The notes below the pieces were generated by a model. That model was not told where the DNA came from, did not search any database, and was given only the letters and a program-made list of their open reading frames with translations. The translations under genes and the position numbers were made by a program. Of a stretch of DNA of 64,000 bases, positions 46,075-55,251 are shown in pieces. Within the stretch, counting starts at the first letter, position 1. The number at the start of each line of letters is the position of its first letter. This stretch comes from a bacterium (lineage in GTDB: Bacteria; Bdellovibrionota_G; JALEGL01), in NCBI GenBank assembly GCA_022763185.1, contig JALEGL010000006.1:301087-365086 (forward strand), read 5' to 3'.

Positions 46075-46761
46075 TTATATTTGCCAAAACGAAGGGTAAG
46101 GGCTCTGAAACGTCATGTTTTCTGATTTATCAGGAACGGGCACGGTAATTTGCCAGGCATGCAAGTGCATAGGAGGCGAGGGCTCTGTACTCTCTATCAA
46201 ACTTAAATAAAAATCATCACCTAAATCGTAAATAGGGTCTCCAACAATAGGACAACCCAAGTGTGCCATATGCACGCGCAATTGGTGACGACGTCCGGTT
46301 TTTGGGTAAAGTTTGACATAGCTGTACGGGGCATCAGTTTTAACAGTTTCAAAATGGGTTACAGCATTTTGCCCTTCTTGAGCCACTTTGCGTTTGATTT
46401 TTACCGTACTTTCTAGATCATCAGCCAAAAAATTATCTAAAGTTCCTTTATCTTGTTCAAGAAGACCCTTAAGTTGAGCAAGATAGATTTTTTCTAGACG
46501 GGCAGTGGAAAAAACTTTGCCATAAAAGCGTGCGGTTTCAATGTTTTTAGCTAAAATAACTGCACCAGAAGTTAGGCGATCTAGGCGGTGGACTGGTCGT
46601 ATTTCTGGATCATCTAGTTGCTTTTTAAAAAAATCAACCAGGTTATCTTGTCCAGGTTTGCCGGCAGGATGCACCAACATGCCAGAAGGCTTATCGACAA
46701 CCAAAATATTTTGGTCTTGATAAAGGGTATCGACATGATTGAATGTGTGTATGTAACTCAT
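46075..46761 (-). CDS. RluA-family pseudouridine synthase
   Basis: A 228-residue RNA-modifying enzyme. The catalytic motif RPVHRLDRLTSGA contains the essential Asp; the N-terminal LVVDKPSGMLVHPAG and the C-terminal TGRRHQLRVHMAHLGCPIVGDPIYD are typical. There is no S4 domain, so it is closest in shape to the short TruC/RluA types; the exact RNA target (tRNA or rRNA uridine) cannot be read from the sequence. Divergent from the GST gene. Confidence 0.9.
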   Translation of the reverse strand: MSYIHTFNHVDTLYQDQNILVVDKPSGMLVHPAGKPGQDNLVDFFKKQLDDPEIRPVHRLDRLTSGAVILAKNIETARFYGKVFSTARLEKIYLAQLKGLLEQDKGTLDNFLADDLESTVKIKRKVAQEGQNAVTHFETVKTDAPYSYVKLYPKTGRRHQLRVHMAHLGCPIVGDPIYDLGDDFYLSLIESTEPSPPMHLHAWQITVPVPDKSENMTFQSPYPSFWQI

Positions 46762-46821
46762 GAGTAAATTATCATTTCAGCTTGCAAGTTGTTAATGCAC
46801 AGCTTATAAGGGCTATAGATC

Positions 46822-47442
46822 ATGGATGCAACAAAAAAAATAACAGTTTTTTCTTACCGGCGCTGTCCTTTTGCTATGCGGGTGCGTATGACGCTGCATG
46901 AAAAAGGGATTGCTTTTGAGACACGAGAAGAAAAATGGGGCGCCTTTTCTCAAGAGTTAAAAGAAAAACATCCAGAAGCCAAAGTACCGGTTTTGGTGCA
47001 TGGGGACACGGTTATTTATGAGTCTGCTATTATTACCGAATACATTGAAGATGCTTTTCCCAAGCATGCTTTGTTAAGTCAAGATCCCAGCCAGAGGGCC
47101 CAGATGCGCCTTTGGACTTATTGGTGTAATCATGTGTTTAAGCCGCATGTAGATCATTACAAGTACGGAACAGCCAGGTCAAAAGCAGAAGATGTTGAAC
47201 AAGCACCAGAAAATCTAAAAAAAGACCTGCATAAACTTGAAGCAACGCTAAGTCAGCAGCATTACCTACTGGGAGATAAATTAAGTTTAGCGGATATTCA
47301 TGTATTTCCATTTTTAAGGCAGCTTAATAAAGTTACCCCCAGATTAAGTTACTTGGATGATTGCCCAGCTACGTTAAAGTGGTTAGAAAAACTATTGGCA
47401 CGTCCAGCATTTGAAAAAACCATGGAGAAAAAAAATGCTTAA
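46822..47442 (+). CDS. Glutathione S-transferase family protein
   Basis: A 206-residue GST: thioredoxin-like N-domain with the cysteine motif CPFA (about residue 16, omega-like rather than the Tyr/Ser types), cis-Pro KVPVLVH, ESAIITEYIED for glutathione binding, and a helical C-domain with LSLADIHVFPFLRQL. The CPFA motif suggests thiol-transfer or dehydroascorbate-reductase-like chemistry more than conjugation. It overlaps trhO by 8 bases. Confidence 0.88.
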   Translation: MDATKKITVFSYRRCPFAMRVRMTLHEKGIAFETREEKWGAFSQELKEKHPEAKVPVLVHGDTVIYESAIITEYIEDAFPKHALLSQDPSQRAQMRLWTYWCNHVFKPHVDHYKYGTARSKAEDVEQAPENLKKDLHKLEATLSQQHYLLGDKLSLADIHVFPFLRQLNKVTPRLSYLDDCPATLKWLEKLLARPAFEKTMEKKNA

Positions 47443-48391
47443 ATACATGCACAACATGAAAGAAAGAGAAGAGCTTGAACAATCTCTTGCAGCAGAAAAT
47501 TTTGCGCGTATTCCAGCTTCTTTTTACAAGTATGGAAAAATAGAGAATCCACAAGACTTCCGCAATGATTTGTATAAATTCTGGTATCCCATGCGTGTTT
47601 TTGGCAGGGTTTATGTTTCTAAAGAAGGTATTAATGCGCAAGTGAGCGTGCCAGAGTTTTTATGGAATGAGTTTGTAGAAACAGTTCACTACTTTCCTCT
47701 TCTTAAAAAAACCATGGTGAATCGTTCGAGAGATCAAGGCAATGATGCTTTTTTAAAACTGGATATTAAATTGCGTGAGAAAATTGTAGCAGACGGAATC
47801 AAGGGTAATTTATTTGATGAAGTGACTCCAGGCGAGCATTTATCGCCAAAAGATTTTCATGAAAAATTAGAGCGTGGTGATGTTGTTCTTATTGATACGC
47901 GCAATGACTATGAGTGTGAAACTGGCCATTTTGAAGGGGCTTATTGCCCAGAATCCAAAACCTTCAGTCAGGTTTTACCGGAAATTAAGACCAAGTTTGC
48001 CAAAGATAAAGATAAAACTGTTTTGATGTACTGCACTGGTGGCATTCGCTGTGAAAAAGCCAGTGCTTATATGAAAAAAGAAGGCTTTAATCACGTCTAT
48101 CAACTTAAAGGTGGGATCATCAATTACCTTAATACGGTCGAGCGTGAAGGTAAAGATTCTAAGTTTAAAGGTAGTCTATTTGTGTTTGATGGCAGAATGG
48201 CTGAACCAACTGTAAATGAAGTTTTAAGTCACTGTCATCAATGTGATGCAGCTTATGATGTTCATAGCGATTGTGCTAATGTTAAATGTCACAGCTTGAT
48301 GATTCAATGTCCGAGTTGCGCAGAAAAATTTTCTGGGTGCTGCAGTGAACAATGTCAAAATATTATTTTAGGAGAAAAAGTTCATGTTTGA
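47435..48391 (+). CDS. trhO: tRNA uridine-34 hydroxylase TrhO (rhodanese family)
   Basis: Oxygen-dependent enzyme making 5-hydroxyuridine at the wobble base of several tRNAs. An N-terminal acylphosphatase-like UPF0176 domain (FYKYGKIENPQDFRND...GRVYVSKEGINAQVS) is followed by a rhodanese domain with the catalytic Cys200 in YCTGGIRCEKA and a C-terminal Cys-rich segment (CHQCD...CPSCAEKFSGCCSEQC). Length is 318. ATG 47435 overlaps the GST gene and has GGAG 7 bases upstream; it overlaps pyrE by 8 bases. Confidence 0.94.
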   Translation: MLKYMHNMKEREELEQSLAAENFARIPASFYKYGKIENPQDFRNDLYKFWYPMRVFGRVYVSKEGINAQVSVPEFLWNEFVETVHYFPLLKKTMVNRSRDQGNDAFLKLDIKLREKIVADGIKGNLFDEVTPGEHLSPKDFHEKLERGDVVLIDTRNDYECETGHFEGAYCPESKTFSQVLPEIKTKFAKDKDKTVLMYCTGGIRCEKASAYMKKEGFNHVYQLKGGIINYLNTVEREGKDSKFKGSLFVFDGRMAEPTVNEVLSHCHQCDAAYDVHSDCANVKCHSLMIQCPSCAEKFSGCCSEQCQNIILGEKVHV

Positions 48392-49049
48392 TCAAAACGC
48401 ATTTATTGATTTTATGTTAAAACATAAAGTGGTGGGGACTTTTGATGAAGCCATACAACTCAATTCAGGGCGCTACTCCAATTGGTATGTCAACTGGAGA
48501 GATATTGCTGCTGATGCCTATGCATTAGATTTGCTTTGCGATCAAGTCTTGGCTTTTTGCCAAAGCCAGGATTTGCAAGTGGATACATATTATGGCGTTC
48601 CAGAGGGAGCGAGTAAACTTGGTTTTTTATGTCAGTACAAATATGCTAAGCAATCCAGCAACTTTGCTCCAGGGTCGCATGTCTTATCTATGGGCAGAGG
48701 AAAAGTAAAAGCGCATGGAAGTCCTAAGGATCAATTTTTCTTAGGTGTTCCTAAAGGACGCACCCTGGTCATTGAAGATGTGACTACAACTGGCATGTCT
48801 TTGGTTCTCGCCATAAAAAAACTAAAAGAAGCGCAAGTCGATGTTATTGGAGCCATTGCCTTAACCAATAGAATGGATGATCCTAATATAGATGTTGAAA
48901 AAGAATTGGCCACATTAAATGTCCCTTATCTGTGTTTAAGTACAGGGAAAAGCATAGCTCAAAACATGTTGCATAGACATAAAGAGGGTCAATTAGACCT
49001 TTCTAAAGCTAGTCTTCAAGAGTTTGAGACTCTTGCTCAAAGCAATTAG
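48384..49049 (+). CDS. pyrE: Orotate phosphoribosyltransferase
   Basis: PRPP-dependent enzyme of pyrimidine synthesis, joining orotate and ribose phosphate. The PRPP-binding motif TLVIEDVTTTGMS is intact and the N-terminal SGRYSNWYVNWRDI and YYGVPEGASKLG are OPRT-like. Length 221 is close to the family. It is the last gene of the overlapping GST-trhO-pyrE unit. A hairpin-like stretch TTTTTGT / ACAAAAA follows about 40 bases downstream. Confidence 0.85.
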   Translation: MFDQNAFIDFMLKHKVVGTFDEAIQLNSGRYSNWYVNWRDIAADAYALDLLCDQVLAFCQSQDLQVDTYYGVPEGASKLGFLCQYKYAKQSSNFAPGSHVLSMGRGKVKAHGSPKDQFFLGVPKGRTLVIEDVTTTGMSLVLAIKKLKEAQVDVIGAIALTNRMDDPNIDVEKELATLNVPYLCLSTGKSIAQNMLHRHKEGQLDLSKASLQEFETLAQSN

Positions 49050-49184
49050 TATCACTGTAGATAAATAATTATTTAAAATAAGTCCCTGTTTTTGTTGCGT
49101 GCGACAAAAAGGCGCTTGTGTATCAGTGATGCGGTATAATACGTTGCATTAAAATTAATTTTAAGGTTTTTTCTAGGGGGAAAT

Positions 49185-50066
49185 ATGAAAAATCTAAACT
49201 TAATGCACCTTATTGCATTAATTATGTTTGCAATTACGCTTAATGTTTATGGGCAAGAACCTGATTTTAAACAGGTAGATGCAGATGTAGAAACATATCA
49301 TGTCGGTTTAGAATATAACGTGAGTTACTTAAAGACGGCACAGCAAAACTATGTTTTTGCTGTAAGATGTTCAAATGAAACTGAAAAGTGTTCTCTGCAC
49401 TTTAAAATTACTGATAACAAGGGCCAACTGTTATTTGATATCTTGTTTGCCGATCAAAACGAACCCATGCTTAACAGCTTAGACTTGTTCAGCGACCAGA
49501 CGGGGCACCGCTTGGAAGAGGTTTTACCAGAAATCAGCAGTTGTAAGGAGTTGGACACTTTATTTGCCAGTATGTACAATTCATACTTACGCTTTTCTGA
49601 AGATATTAAATTTGATGAAGCCAGCAATAGCTATGAAGGCTTTGAATATCATCATGCCACACCTTTGGTTTTTTTAACAAAATCAGTGTTACAATTGTCA
49701 TTGCGACTTAAAGAAAAAGCTGATGGATCCATAGATGATTGTCAAAGAGAACATCAATTGGGAGATGTGCCGGTTTTATTTTGGAATATGGAAATGTGCC
49801 CCATAGCAAAAATCAGTAATGCTTTAGCGACTTTAAGAGGAGCTTCATCACTTTTAGGCATAGAATATCAAATGGCATGCGCAAAAAACTACAACGGTAC
49901 ATCAACCAGTAGGCCTATGTTAATGGGAGATGATGGAAGAGAAGTTTACCCAGCATCATCATCTGGTGGATGCGGAGGCTATAGTATAGGCCATAAGTTA
50001 CGTCAATACGCAAACTTATACGAAAGCGCCCAAAAACAGTACCAAGAGGCTTGGTATTCAAAGTAA
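49185..50066 (+). CDS. Secreted protein of unknown function
   Basis: A 293-residue protein with a signal peptide (about 1-23, cleavage near VYGQ). The mature part has paired cysteines (RCSNETEKCSLHF, SCKELD, CQRE, MCPIAKI, ACAKN) and a Gly/Ser-rich C-terminal stretch (ASSSGGCGGYSIGH). No family recognised. A perfect TATAAT at 49135-49140, 45 bases upstream, may be its -10 box, although no good -35 is seen. GGGGG about 6 bases before ATG is a usable ribosome-binding site. Confidence 0.62.
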   Translation: MKNLNLMHLIALIMFAITLNVYGQEPDFKQVDADVETYHVGLEYNVSYLKTAQQNYVFAVRCSNETEKCSLHFKITDNKGQLLFDILFADQNEPMLNSLDLFSDQTGHRLEEVLPEISSCKELDTLFASMYNSYLRFSEDIKFDEASNSYEGFEYHHATPLVFLTKSVLQLSLRLKEKADGSIDDCQREHQLGDVPVLFWNMEMCPIAKISNALATLRGASSLLGIEYQMACAKNYNGTSTSRPMLMGDDGREVYPASSSGGCGGYSIGHKLRQYANLYESAQKQYQEAWYSK

Positions 50067-50092
50067 AAGCAGGGTTGACGTAAAGTAAACGA

Positions 50093-50527
50093 TTATGCTT
50101 TTTTAGCCCAGGTGCTGCACCATCCCTTAGCTGGAACATAACCATCAGGTAAAAGTGTGCATTTACCGTAAGTTTTACCTGCCTCAGGTGTGTAGAAACT
50201 GCAGTTTGAGCACAATTGATCTTTGCTCTCTACATCTCCACGCTTAATTCTAAGAGCTGGGTCTGCATTTTTGGCATCTTCAACATACTTTAGGTTGACT
50301 GCCATTTTACTTTGCGGGTCTACATATTGGACAGAATCTTTAGGTGCTCCTGAGGGAACAGCTTCTGTGGCTTTTGCCTCAGGCGTTGCTTCTGTATTTG
50401 AGGTGTTTTTTTGTGGTTCAGTTGTTTGTTTAGGAAGCTCTTTTTTTTCAGAACTCGTACACGCACTTAAAAAAAATGCACCAAAACTTGCAAAAAAACT
50501 TTTTTCTATAAAATCACGTCTATTCAT
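50093..50527 (-). CDS. High-potential iron-sulfur protein, Tat-type lipoprotein
   Basis: A 144-residue protein. The N-terminus has a twin-arginine motif (NRRDFIEKSFF) and a lipobox (LSAC, Cys about residue 23). A Thr/Glu/Ala/Pro-rich linker follows, then a HiPIP core with four [4Fe-4S]-binding Cys in the order CSNC-x14-C-x14-C within about residues 107-140, ending in GWCSTW. It should carry electrons in the periplasm after export in folded form. Most HiPIPs are soluble; the lipid anchor is a variation. No photosynthetic genes are nearby. Confidence 0.9.
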   Translation of the reverse strand: MNRRDFIEKSFFASFGAFFLSACTSSEKKELPKQTTEPQKNTSNTEATPEAKATEAVPSGAPKDSVQYVDPQSKMAVNLKYVEDAKNADPALRIKRGDVESKDQLCSNCSFYTPEAGKTYGKCTLLPDGYVPAKGWCSTWAKKA

Positions 50528-50624
50528 AATGTTTGCCTATATAACTCAAAATAGAGCATTTGATAATATATTTTACTGGATTAGATGCTTTTTAAGAGAC
50601 AGCTCCTCTGGCCCAAATAGGGTT

Positions 50625-51173
50625 TTAAGCATAAATATCTAAGAGTGAAATGGGAGGGGTTTTTTTACAGTGTTGTAAAATAATTTGAGCTCTTTTAGCC
50701 AGAGGCATTTTTTTCACTTGAGTCAGTGGATAGTGTGCGTCTAAATAAAGTTGCTGAATGTGTTCACCAATGGTTTTGGCTTGCTCAAAGTTTTCAATTC
50801 TTGCATAATCTTGCTGAAAGTTAAGGGATTGTAAAAAGAAAATATGTTGGTATCTAAACTTGGATGCAGAATTGATATCATCAATGGGTAAACCATAAGC
50901 AGCACAGTCTAAAAGACCACGCTCAATAAAAACAAACTCTTTGGGGTCAAGTTGACTTTCTATATGTGTCTGAAATTTAACAATATCGCGTTCAAATTCA
51001 ACTTGATCTTCACGTAAAGTTTGAGTGCTCAAACTTTGACTGTTTCCAATATCAATAAGACCTCTAGCAACTTCTGGGATAACCTTAAAACCCATTAAAC
51101 GTAAGTAGTTCCCTAAGCTTGTTATCCCGGAGCTAGGAGCACCGGTAATGATATGCCAGTTGGTCTCAATCAC
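50625..51173 (-). CDS. AAA_28/NadR-like P-loop protein with altered Walker A
   Basis: A 182-residue AAA_28-family ATP/GTP-binding protein, similar to the kinase domain of NadR and to Ttd14. It keeps the N-terminal IITGAPSSG loop, EVARGLI and FIERGLLDCAAYGLP (Walker B-like region), but the Walker A lysine is replaced by Ile17 (codon ATA where AAA would give Lys), so the motif reads GAPSSGITS. The rest of the fold is uninterrupted. Loss of nucleotide hydrolysis is expected, or the Lys is supplied elsewhere. It stands alone between HiPIP and the Cds1-like gene. Confidence 0.8.
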   Translation of the reverse strand: MIETNWHIITGAPSSGITSLGNYLRLMGFKVIPEVARGLIDIGNSQSLSTQTLREDQVEFERDIVKFQTHIESQLDPKEFVFIERGLLDCAAYGLPIDDINSASKFRYQHIFFLQSLNFQQDYARIENFEQAKTIGEHIQQLYLDAHYPLTQVKKMPLAKRAQIILQHCKKTPPISLLDIYA

Positions 51174-51378
51174 AGTAGAGTTTTCTTATCTGAATCAGGG
51201 TTTAAATAAAAATATTTAAGGTAAAAACAAAATTTTACTGTAAAAAAAGAGTGCTTTTATAGAGTTTTTTTCTTTTTGTTAGATAGATATAGAGATGCTT
51301 CTGTAAAGTTTATGAGTTCAAAGTTGCGACCTTAAATTTTGTCTTTTGAAATTTTGAAAAATCAGATAGATAAGCTGC

Positions 51379-52446
51379 ATGCAATGTAGAACATGGGTTT
51401 GTGAAGCGATTAAAACAATTGAGCAAGACTTTCAACGCTCAGCAGACACGCATTTATTTAAATTGAGTATTCCTAAATTAGAAAATATCCACTTATACTT
51501 TAAGGATGAGTCGATTCACCCTACCGGGAGCCTAAAACACAGATTAGCACGGTCTTTATTTTTACATGGCATATGCAATGGCAAAATTACTGCAAATACT
51601 ACTGTTGTAGAGGCCTCTTCAGGAAGCACCGCGGTATCAGAAGCTTACTTTGCTCGTTTACTCAATTTAAAATTTATTGCGGTGATGCCCAAAAGCACCT
51701 CGGTAGAAAAAATTGAACAAATCAAGTTCTATGGTGGAGAATGTTTTATGGTGGATGATCACCGGGAGATTTATACCCAAGCGGAGCAATTGGCGCAAAA
51801 ACTGAATGGCCATTATATGGATCAATTTACCTATGCCGAACAGGCTACCGATTGGCGAGGCAACAATAACATTGCAGACTCTATTTTTGAACAAATGGAA
51901 AAAGAAGATTTTCCTGAACCTACCTGGGTGGTTGTAGGCGCCGGAACGGGCGGAACATCAGCAACCATAGGCCGTTATATTCGTTATCTGTCAAAAACAA
52001 CCAAGCTGTGTGTGGTAGATCCGGAAAACAGTGTGTTTTATGATTATTATAAAACCGCAGACAAATCACTGTGTTCTGAACATGCTTCGGGGATTGAGGG
52101 CATTGGCCGGCCAAGAGTAGAACCCTCATTTATTGCCAGCGTTATTGATGAGATGATTAGAGTGCCCAATGCAGCTTCAATTGCCGGGATTCATTTTTTA
52201 GAAAAGTTACTGGGCAAAAAGTATGGTGGATCAACGGGAACCAACCTTTTTGGCATGATTCACTTGGCCCATCAAATGTATAAAAATAAACAACAAGGCT
52301 CTATTGTAGGTCTGATGTGTGACAATGGCGATCGGTATTTACAAACCTACTACAACCCAACTTGGCTTAAACTCAAGGGTTATGATATTAATCAATGGTA
52401 CAAGGCCTATGAAAATTTTTATCATAAATTAACCTGGTTAAAATAA
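51379..52446 (+). CDS. Cds1-like PLP enzyme (cysteine synthase / desulfhydrase family)
   Basis: A 355-residue fold-type II PLP enzyme. The Schiff-base lysine is Lys53 in HPTGSLKHRLA; EASSGSTAVSEAYFA and VVGAGTGGTSATIGRYIRY (phosphate-binding glycines) follow. The SLKHR motif and overall shape are closest to Cds1-type L-cysteine desulfhydrases rather than CysK, which would have SVKDR. It probably cleaves cysteine to sulfide and pyruvate; this is by similarity only. A hypothetical gene begins 2 bases after its stop. Confidence 0.8.
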   Translation: MQCRTWVCEAIKTIEQDFQRSADTHLFKLSIPKLENIHLYFKDESIHPTGSLKHRLARSLFLHGICNGKITANTTVVEASSGSTAVSEAYFARLLNLKFIAVMPKSTSVEKIEQIKFYGGECFMVDDHREIYTQAEQLAQKLNGHYMDQFTYAEQATDWRGNNNIADSIFEQMEKEDFPEPTWVVVGAGTGGTSATIGRYIRYLSKTTKLCVVDPENSVFYDYYKTADKSLCSEHASGIEGIGRPRVEPSFIASVIDEMIRVPNAASIAGIHFLEKLLGKKYGGSTGTNLFGMIHLAHQMYKNKQQGSIVGLMCDNGDRYLQTYYNPTWLKLKGYDINQWYKAYENFYHKLTWLK

Positions 52447-52448
52447 AG

Positions 52449-53066
52449 ATGGTTAATATTAAAAAACTCAAGTCTTATGAAAAACAGTTTTTTATGTGTT
52501 ACCCTGGCGGTTTTGAAAACCCAGAAATGCAAGAAATTGCTAAAAAACATAAAATGCCAAAAACCATCGATTATGTGCAAACAGCATTCACTAAAAAAAG
52601 TTTTGATGATGTAGACCTATTGATGAGCAATTTTGCTAAGCTTGTTGGGAAATCCAGTATGGTTTCGGTTTTTGAAAAAGCAAAATTAAGAGACCATTTA
52701 AAAAGCATATACCAGGAAGATAAACAAAATTTATGTCAAGGCTTGTATGAACTCATCCATGGTAAGATGCAATTGGGTTTTGAAATCATTGTAGACCAAC
52801 TGGTTAAAGCCAAGCTTGCCAAATGGACAATTATAACGGTTTTGCCCGTGTATTATAAACCCAAAAAAGAATACTTTATCAAGCCAACAACGGTGAAAAA
52901 AATTATACAGAATTTTGACTTAGATCTGATTTATAAGCCTTTGCCCAATTGGGCATTTTATAAAGCCATGCGCGGTGAGTTAGATCAAATGAAAAAAAAC
53001 GTTGATCCAAGGCTGGCACCCAGCAATGCCGCCTTTACGGGTTTTTTAATGATGACCATGGAATAA
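52449..53066 (+). CDS. Conserved-looking protein of unknown function
   Basis: A 205-residue cytoplasmic protein, basic and helical, starting MVNIKKLKSYEKQFFMCYPGGFENPEM. A central segment (LCQGLYELIHGKMQLGFEIIVDQLVKAKLAKWTIITVLPVYYKP) mixes helices and a strand. I do not recognise a family. It starts 2 bases after the Cds1-like enzyme, so it is very probably co-translated and may serve sulfide or cysteine handling. No signal peptide or metal motif is evident. Confidence 0.68.
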   Translation: MVNIKKLKSYEKQFFMCYPGGFENPEMQEIAKKHKMPKTIDYVQTAFTKKSFDDVDLLMSNFAKLVGKSSMVSVFEKAKLRDHLKSIYQEDKQNLCQGLYELIHGKMQLGFEIIVDQLVKAKLAKWTIITVLPVYYKPKKEYFIKPTTVKKIIQNFDLDLIYKPLPNWAFYKAMRGELDQMKKNVDPRLAPSNAAFTGFLMMTME

Positions 53067-53077
53067 ACTTATGGTTC

Positions 53078-53893
53078 TTAGAGCGTTTCACCCAAGCCAT
53101 ATTTTTTTGCGGCTTGTTGGTAGTAATGTTTTGCATCGGGCAAAAGTCTTTTGATTGTGTTTATTCGTGTTATCCCGGCTGGGTGCGTTGACAAAAATTC
53201 AGGAGGAGCTTGTCCACCAGCTTGAGAGAACCTCTGCCAAAAGCGAAGCGCTTCTTCTGGGTTATAGCCAGCTTTGGCCATGTACTTTAAACCAACAACA
53301 TCTGCTTCAGTTTCACTTTCCCGGCTGTGCGGCAGTGCAAAAGCAACATTTGATCCAGCACCAAAGATAGCCATGATTTGATCATGGGCTTGTGGGTTAT
53401 TAAACAGGCCTGAGGTTGCTCCACTGAGGAGACCCAAGCCAAGCTGTTGTTTCATCTGCTGAGAAATACGTTGGCCAGAATGTCTTAACACCGCATGCGC
53501 AACCTCATGCCCCATGACGGTAGCCATGCCGGCTTCATTTTTGAGATAAGGAAAAATACCGGTGTAAAAAGCCACTTTACCGCCGGGCATACACCAGGCA
53601 TTGATTTGTTCTGATTCAATAATTTTAAATTCCCAGTTAAAATTAGGCTGAGAGGCTTCTTGGGCAATGTTGTAACCCACGCGTTTTAAAATAGTATTGA
53701 GCCTTGGGTTTTTATTGATTTTTTCTTTTTGCATGACTTCAGCATAGGCTTGTTCACCCATTTTCTTTTCTTCAGCGGGTGTGGTGAGCATTAAGGTTTT
53801 TTCACCCGTTTCTGGAATCTCAACGCAGGAAGTGACAAAAAAACTAAAAATTAAAAAAAGAATGGTTTTCTGGATAGGTAACTTTTTGTACAT
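53078..53893 (-). CDS. M48-family metalloprotease, lipoprotein (LoiP/YcaL-like)
   Basis: A 271-residue periplasmic zinc protease with lipobox VTSC (Cys about residue 23). The HEVAH zinc motif (about residue 129), the downstream ESETEADVVGLKYMAKAGYNP glutamate-ligand region and the C-terminal STHPAGITRI are typical of LoiP/YcaL/BepA relatives that clear damaged outer-membrane proteins. No C-terminal TPR domain, so it is nearer LoiP than BepA. Convergent with the hypothetical gene upstream, 11 bases apart. Confidence 0.94.
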   Translation of the reverse strand: MYKKLPIQKTILFLIFSFFVTSCVEIPETGEKTLMLTTPAEEKKMGEQAYAEVMQKEKINKNPRLNTILKRVGYNIAQEASQPNFNWEFKIIESEQINAWCMPGGKVAFYTGIFPYLKNEAGMATVMGHEVAHAVLRHSGQRISQQMKQQLGLGLLSGATSGLFNNPQAHDQIMAIFGAGSNVAFALPHSRESETEADVVGLKYMAKAGYNPEEALRFWQRFSQAGGQAPPEFLSTHPAGITRINTIKRLLPDAKHYYQQAAKKYGLGETL

Positions 53894-54115
53894 GAAGCTT
53901 AATTAGCAAAAAAAAACAATCTGGTCATGTTTTGTGTTGATGAGCGGAATATAAAAAATAGAACTAAATGTTGAATGTAAATAACTAATATATAAATTTA
54001 CTAAGCATTTCTTGCTGAGAATCAATAATGAATGTTTATTTCAATAAATATTTTTATTGCAGTGCAGTGTTTTTTTTTGTATATGCAAATAAAATCTACT
54101 CAGGGGAAATTATCG

Positions 54116-55090
54116 ATGAAAAAATACACACTTCACTTACTCTTCACTTTAATTTTATGTTTTTTTGTTTCGGATGCATTTGCTGGTCTTAGAGTCAAGT
54201 GTGACTACAATGTCGTAACAGGTGACTTGCAATCCCATATATTTGGTGGAGGTCCTGGGCAGTCTTTTTTCATGTCGTATATGAACGACCAAAGGTATGA
54301 TAGCTATTATTTTCCAAGTTTTCCTTCCCATTATGCAAATAAGAACATTGCTTGTAAAGCAATCTGTAAAGCTTTTGGGGTGTATAGATCAATAGAAATG
54401 AGCCGGTTAACTGGTCAACACTTTGTTTTCTCAGGTGAGGTGACATCGTGTGAAGATTGCAATGATGGGGATACTCCATCTAGAAGCCTCATAGTAGACA
54501 AAGAGACAAGCTCTTTTCAGAGACCGGCTGAATTTTACGACTGGGAGAGCATAGAAAAATATCTGAACTACAATACAGCTCCTTATTTTATAGGTTTAGC
54601 GGCAGCAATACATTTAAACTTAAAAGAGGCTTTAAGATTAGACTTGATAGAGATTGACGCAAAACAGTCTCTCATTGTAACCGGCGTTGGTGCGGGTACT
54701 TTAGCAGTTTTATCTGCCAGAAGTGGTCTAAGATCTCTATTGTTTTCATCAATATCAAAATCAAAAGGATTTTTACCTGGAGTTGCTTTGACCTTATTAA
54801 CGGCGCCATTACAAGGAAGTTCTCATCCCATGAATCATGTAAGGGAAAAGCCATGGATATTTCCTGATTTATCTTTGGATCAACAAAGGTCCATCATTGA
54901 AAGCCATCCTGATGTTGCTAAAATAGTAACAACATTTAATGAAGACCTTAAAAATATGATTTCCACATATAAAGCGGAAAGACAGTTAAATTGTTCTCTT
55001 TTAGGTGTTGATGAGGGTAACCTTGAACTTATCAAGGCAACAATATGTCCTGAAGATGCTGAAGAATATGAACTAGAAATTAGATATTAA
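54116..55090 (+). CDS. Secreted protein of unknown function with hydrophobic hairpin
   Basis: 324 residues from ATG 54116, which has GGGG upstream and gives a clean signal peptide (MKKYTLHLLFTLILCFFVSDAFA); the frame is open 28 codons earlier without that site. The first half is polar with paired cysteines (CDYN, CKAICKAF, SCEDCNDGD). Residues about 185-250 are hydrophobic: two Gly/Ala/Leu-rich segments separated by a basic Ser/Lys stretch. The C-terminus is acidic. No family recognised. A strong terminator follows. Similar architecture is seen in the secreted proteins at 55.8 and 56.6 kb. Confidence 0.6.
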   Translation: MKKYTLHLLFTLILCFFVSDAFAGLRVKCDYNVVTGDLQSHIFGGGPGQSFFMSYMNDQRYDSYYFPSFPSHYANKNIACKAICKAFGVYRSIEMSRLTGQHFVFSGEVTSCEDCNDGDTPSRSLIVDKETSSFQRPAEFYDWESIEKYLNYNTAPYFIGLAAAIHLNLKEALRLDLIEIDAKQSLIVTGVGAGTLAVLSARSGLRSLLFSSISKSKGFLPGVALTLLTAPLQGSSHPMNHVREKPWIFPDLSLDQQRSIIESHPDVAKIVTTFNEDLKNMISTYKAERQLNCSLLGVDEGNLELIKATICPEDAEEYELEIRY

Positions 55091-55158
55091 CATCTCTTAA
55101 AAGCAGTCGTATAAAAATTATGCGACACTATATTAAAATCTAAATTGATTTTAAAATG

Positions 55159-55191
55159 CCGGAATCTTTATTGAAAGTTCCGGTTTTTTTT
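55159..55191 (+). terminator. Rho-independent terminator of the 54.1-kb gene
   Basis: CCGGAA / TTCCGG stem (55159-55164 and 55178-55183), extended inward by CTTT / AAAG across a one-base bulge, followed by eight T. It lies about 70 bases after the stop codon. Confidence 0.85.
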
Positions 55192-55251
55192 ATCAACACT
55201 TAATAGAGTGTACACATTTTTACAATTTAGCATTAAGATTTAGGTGTGTTT

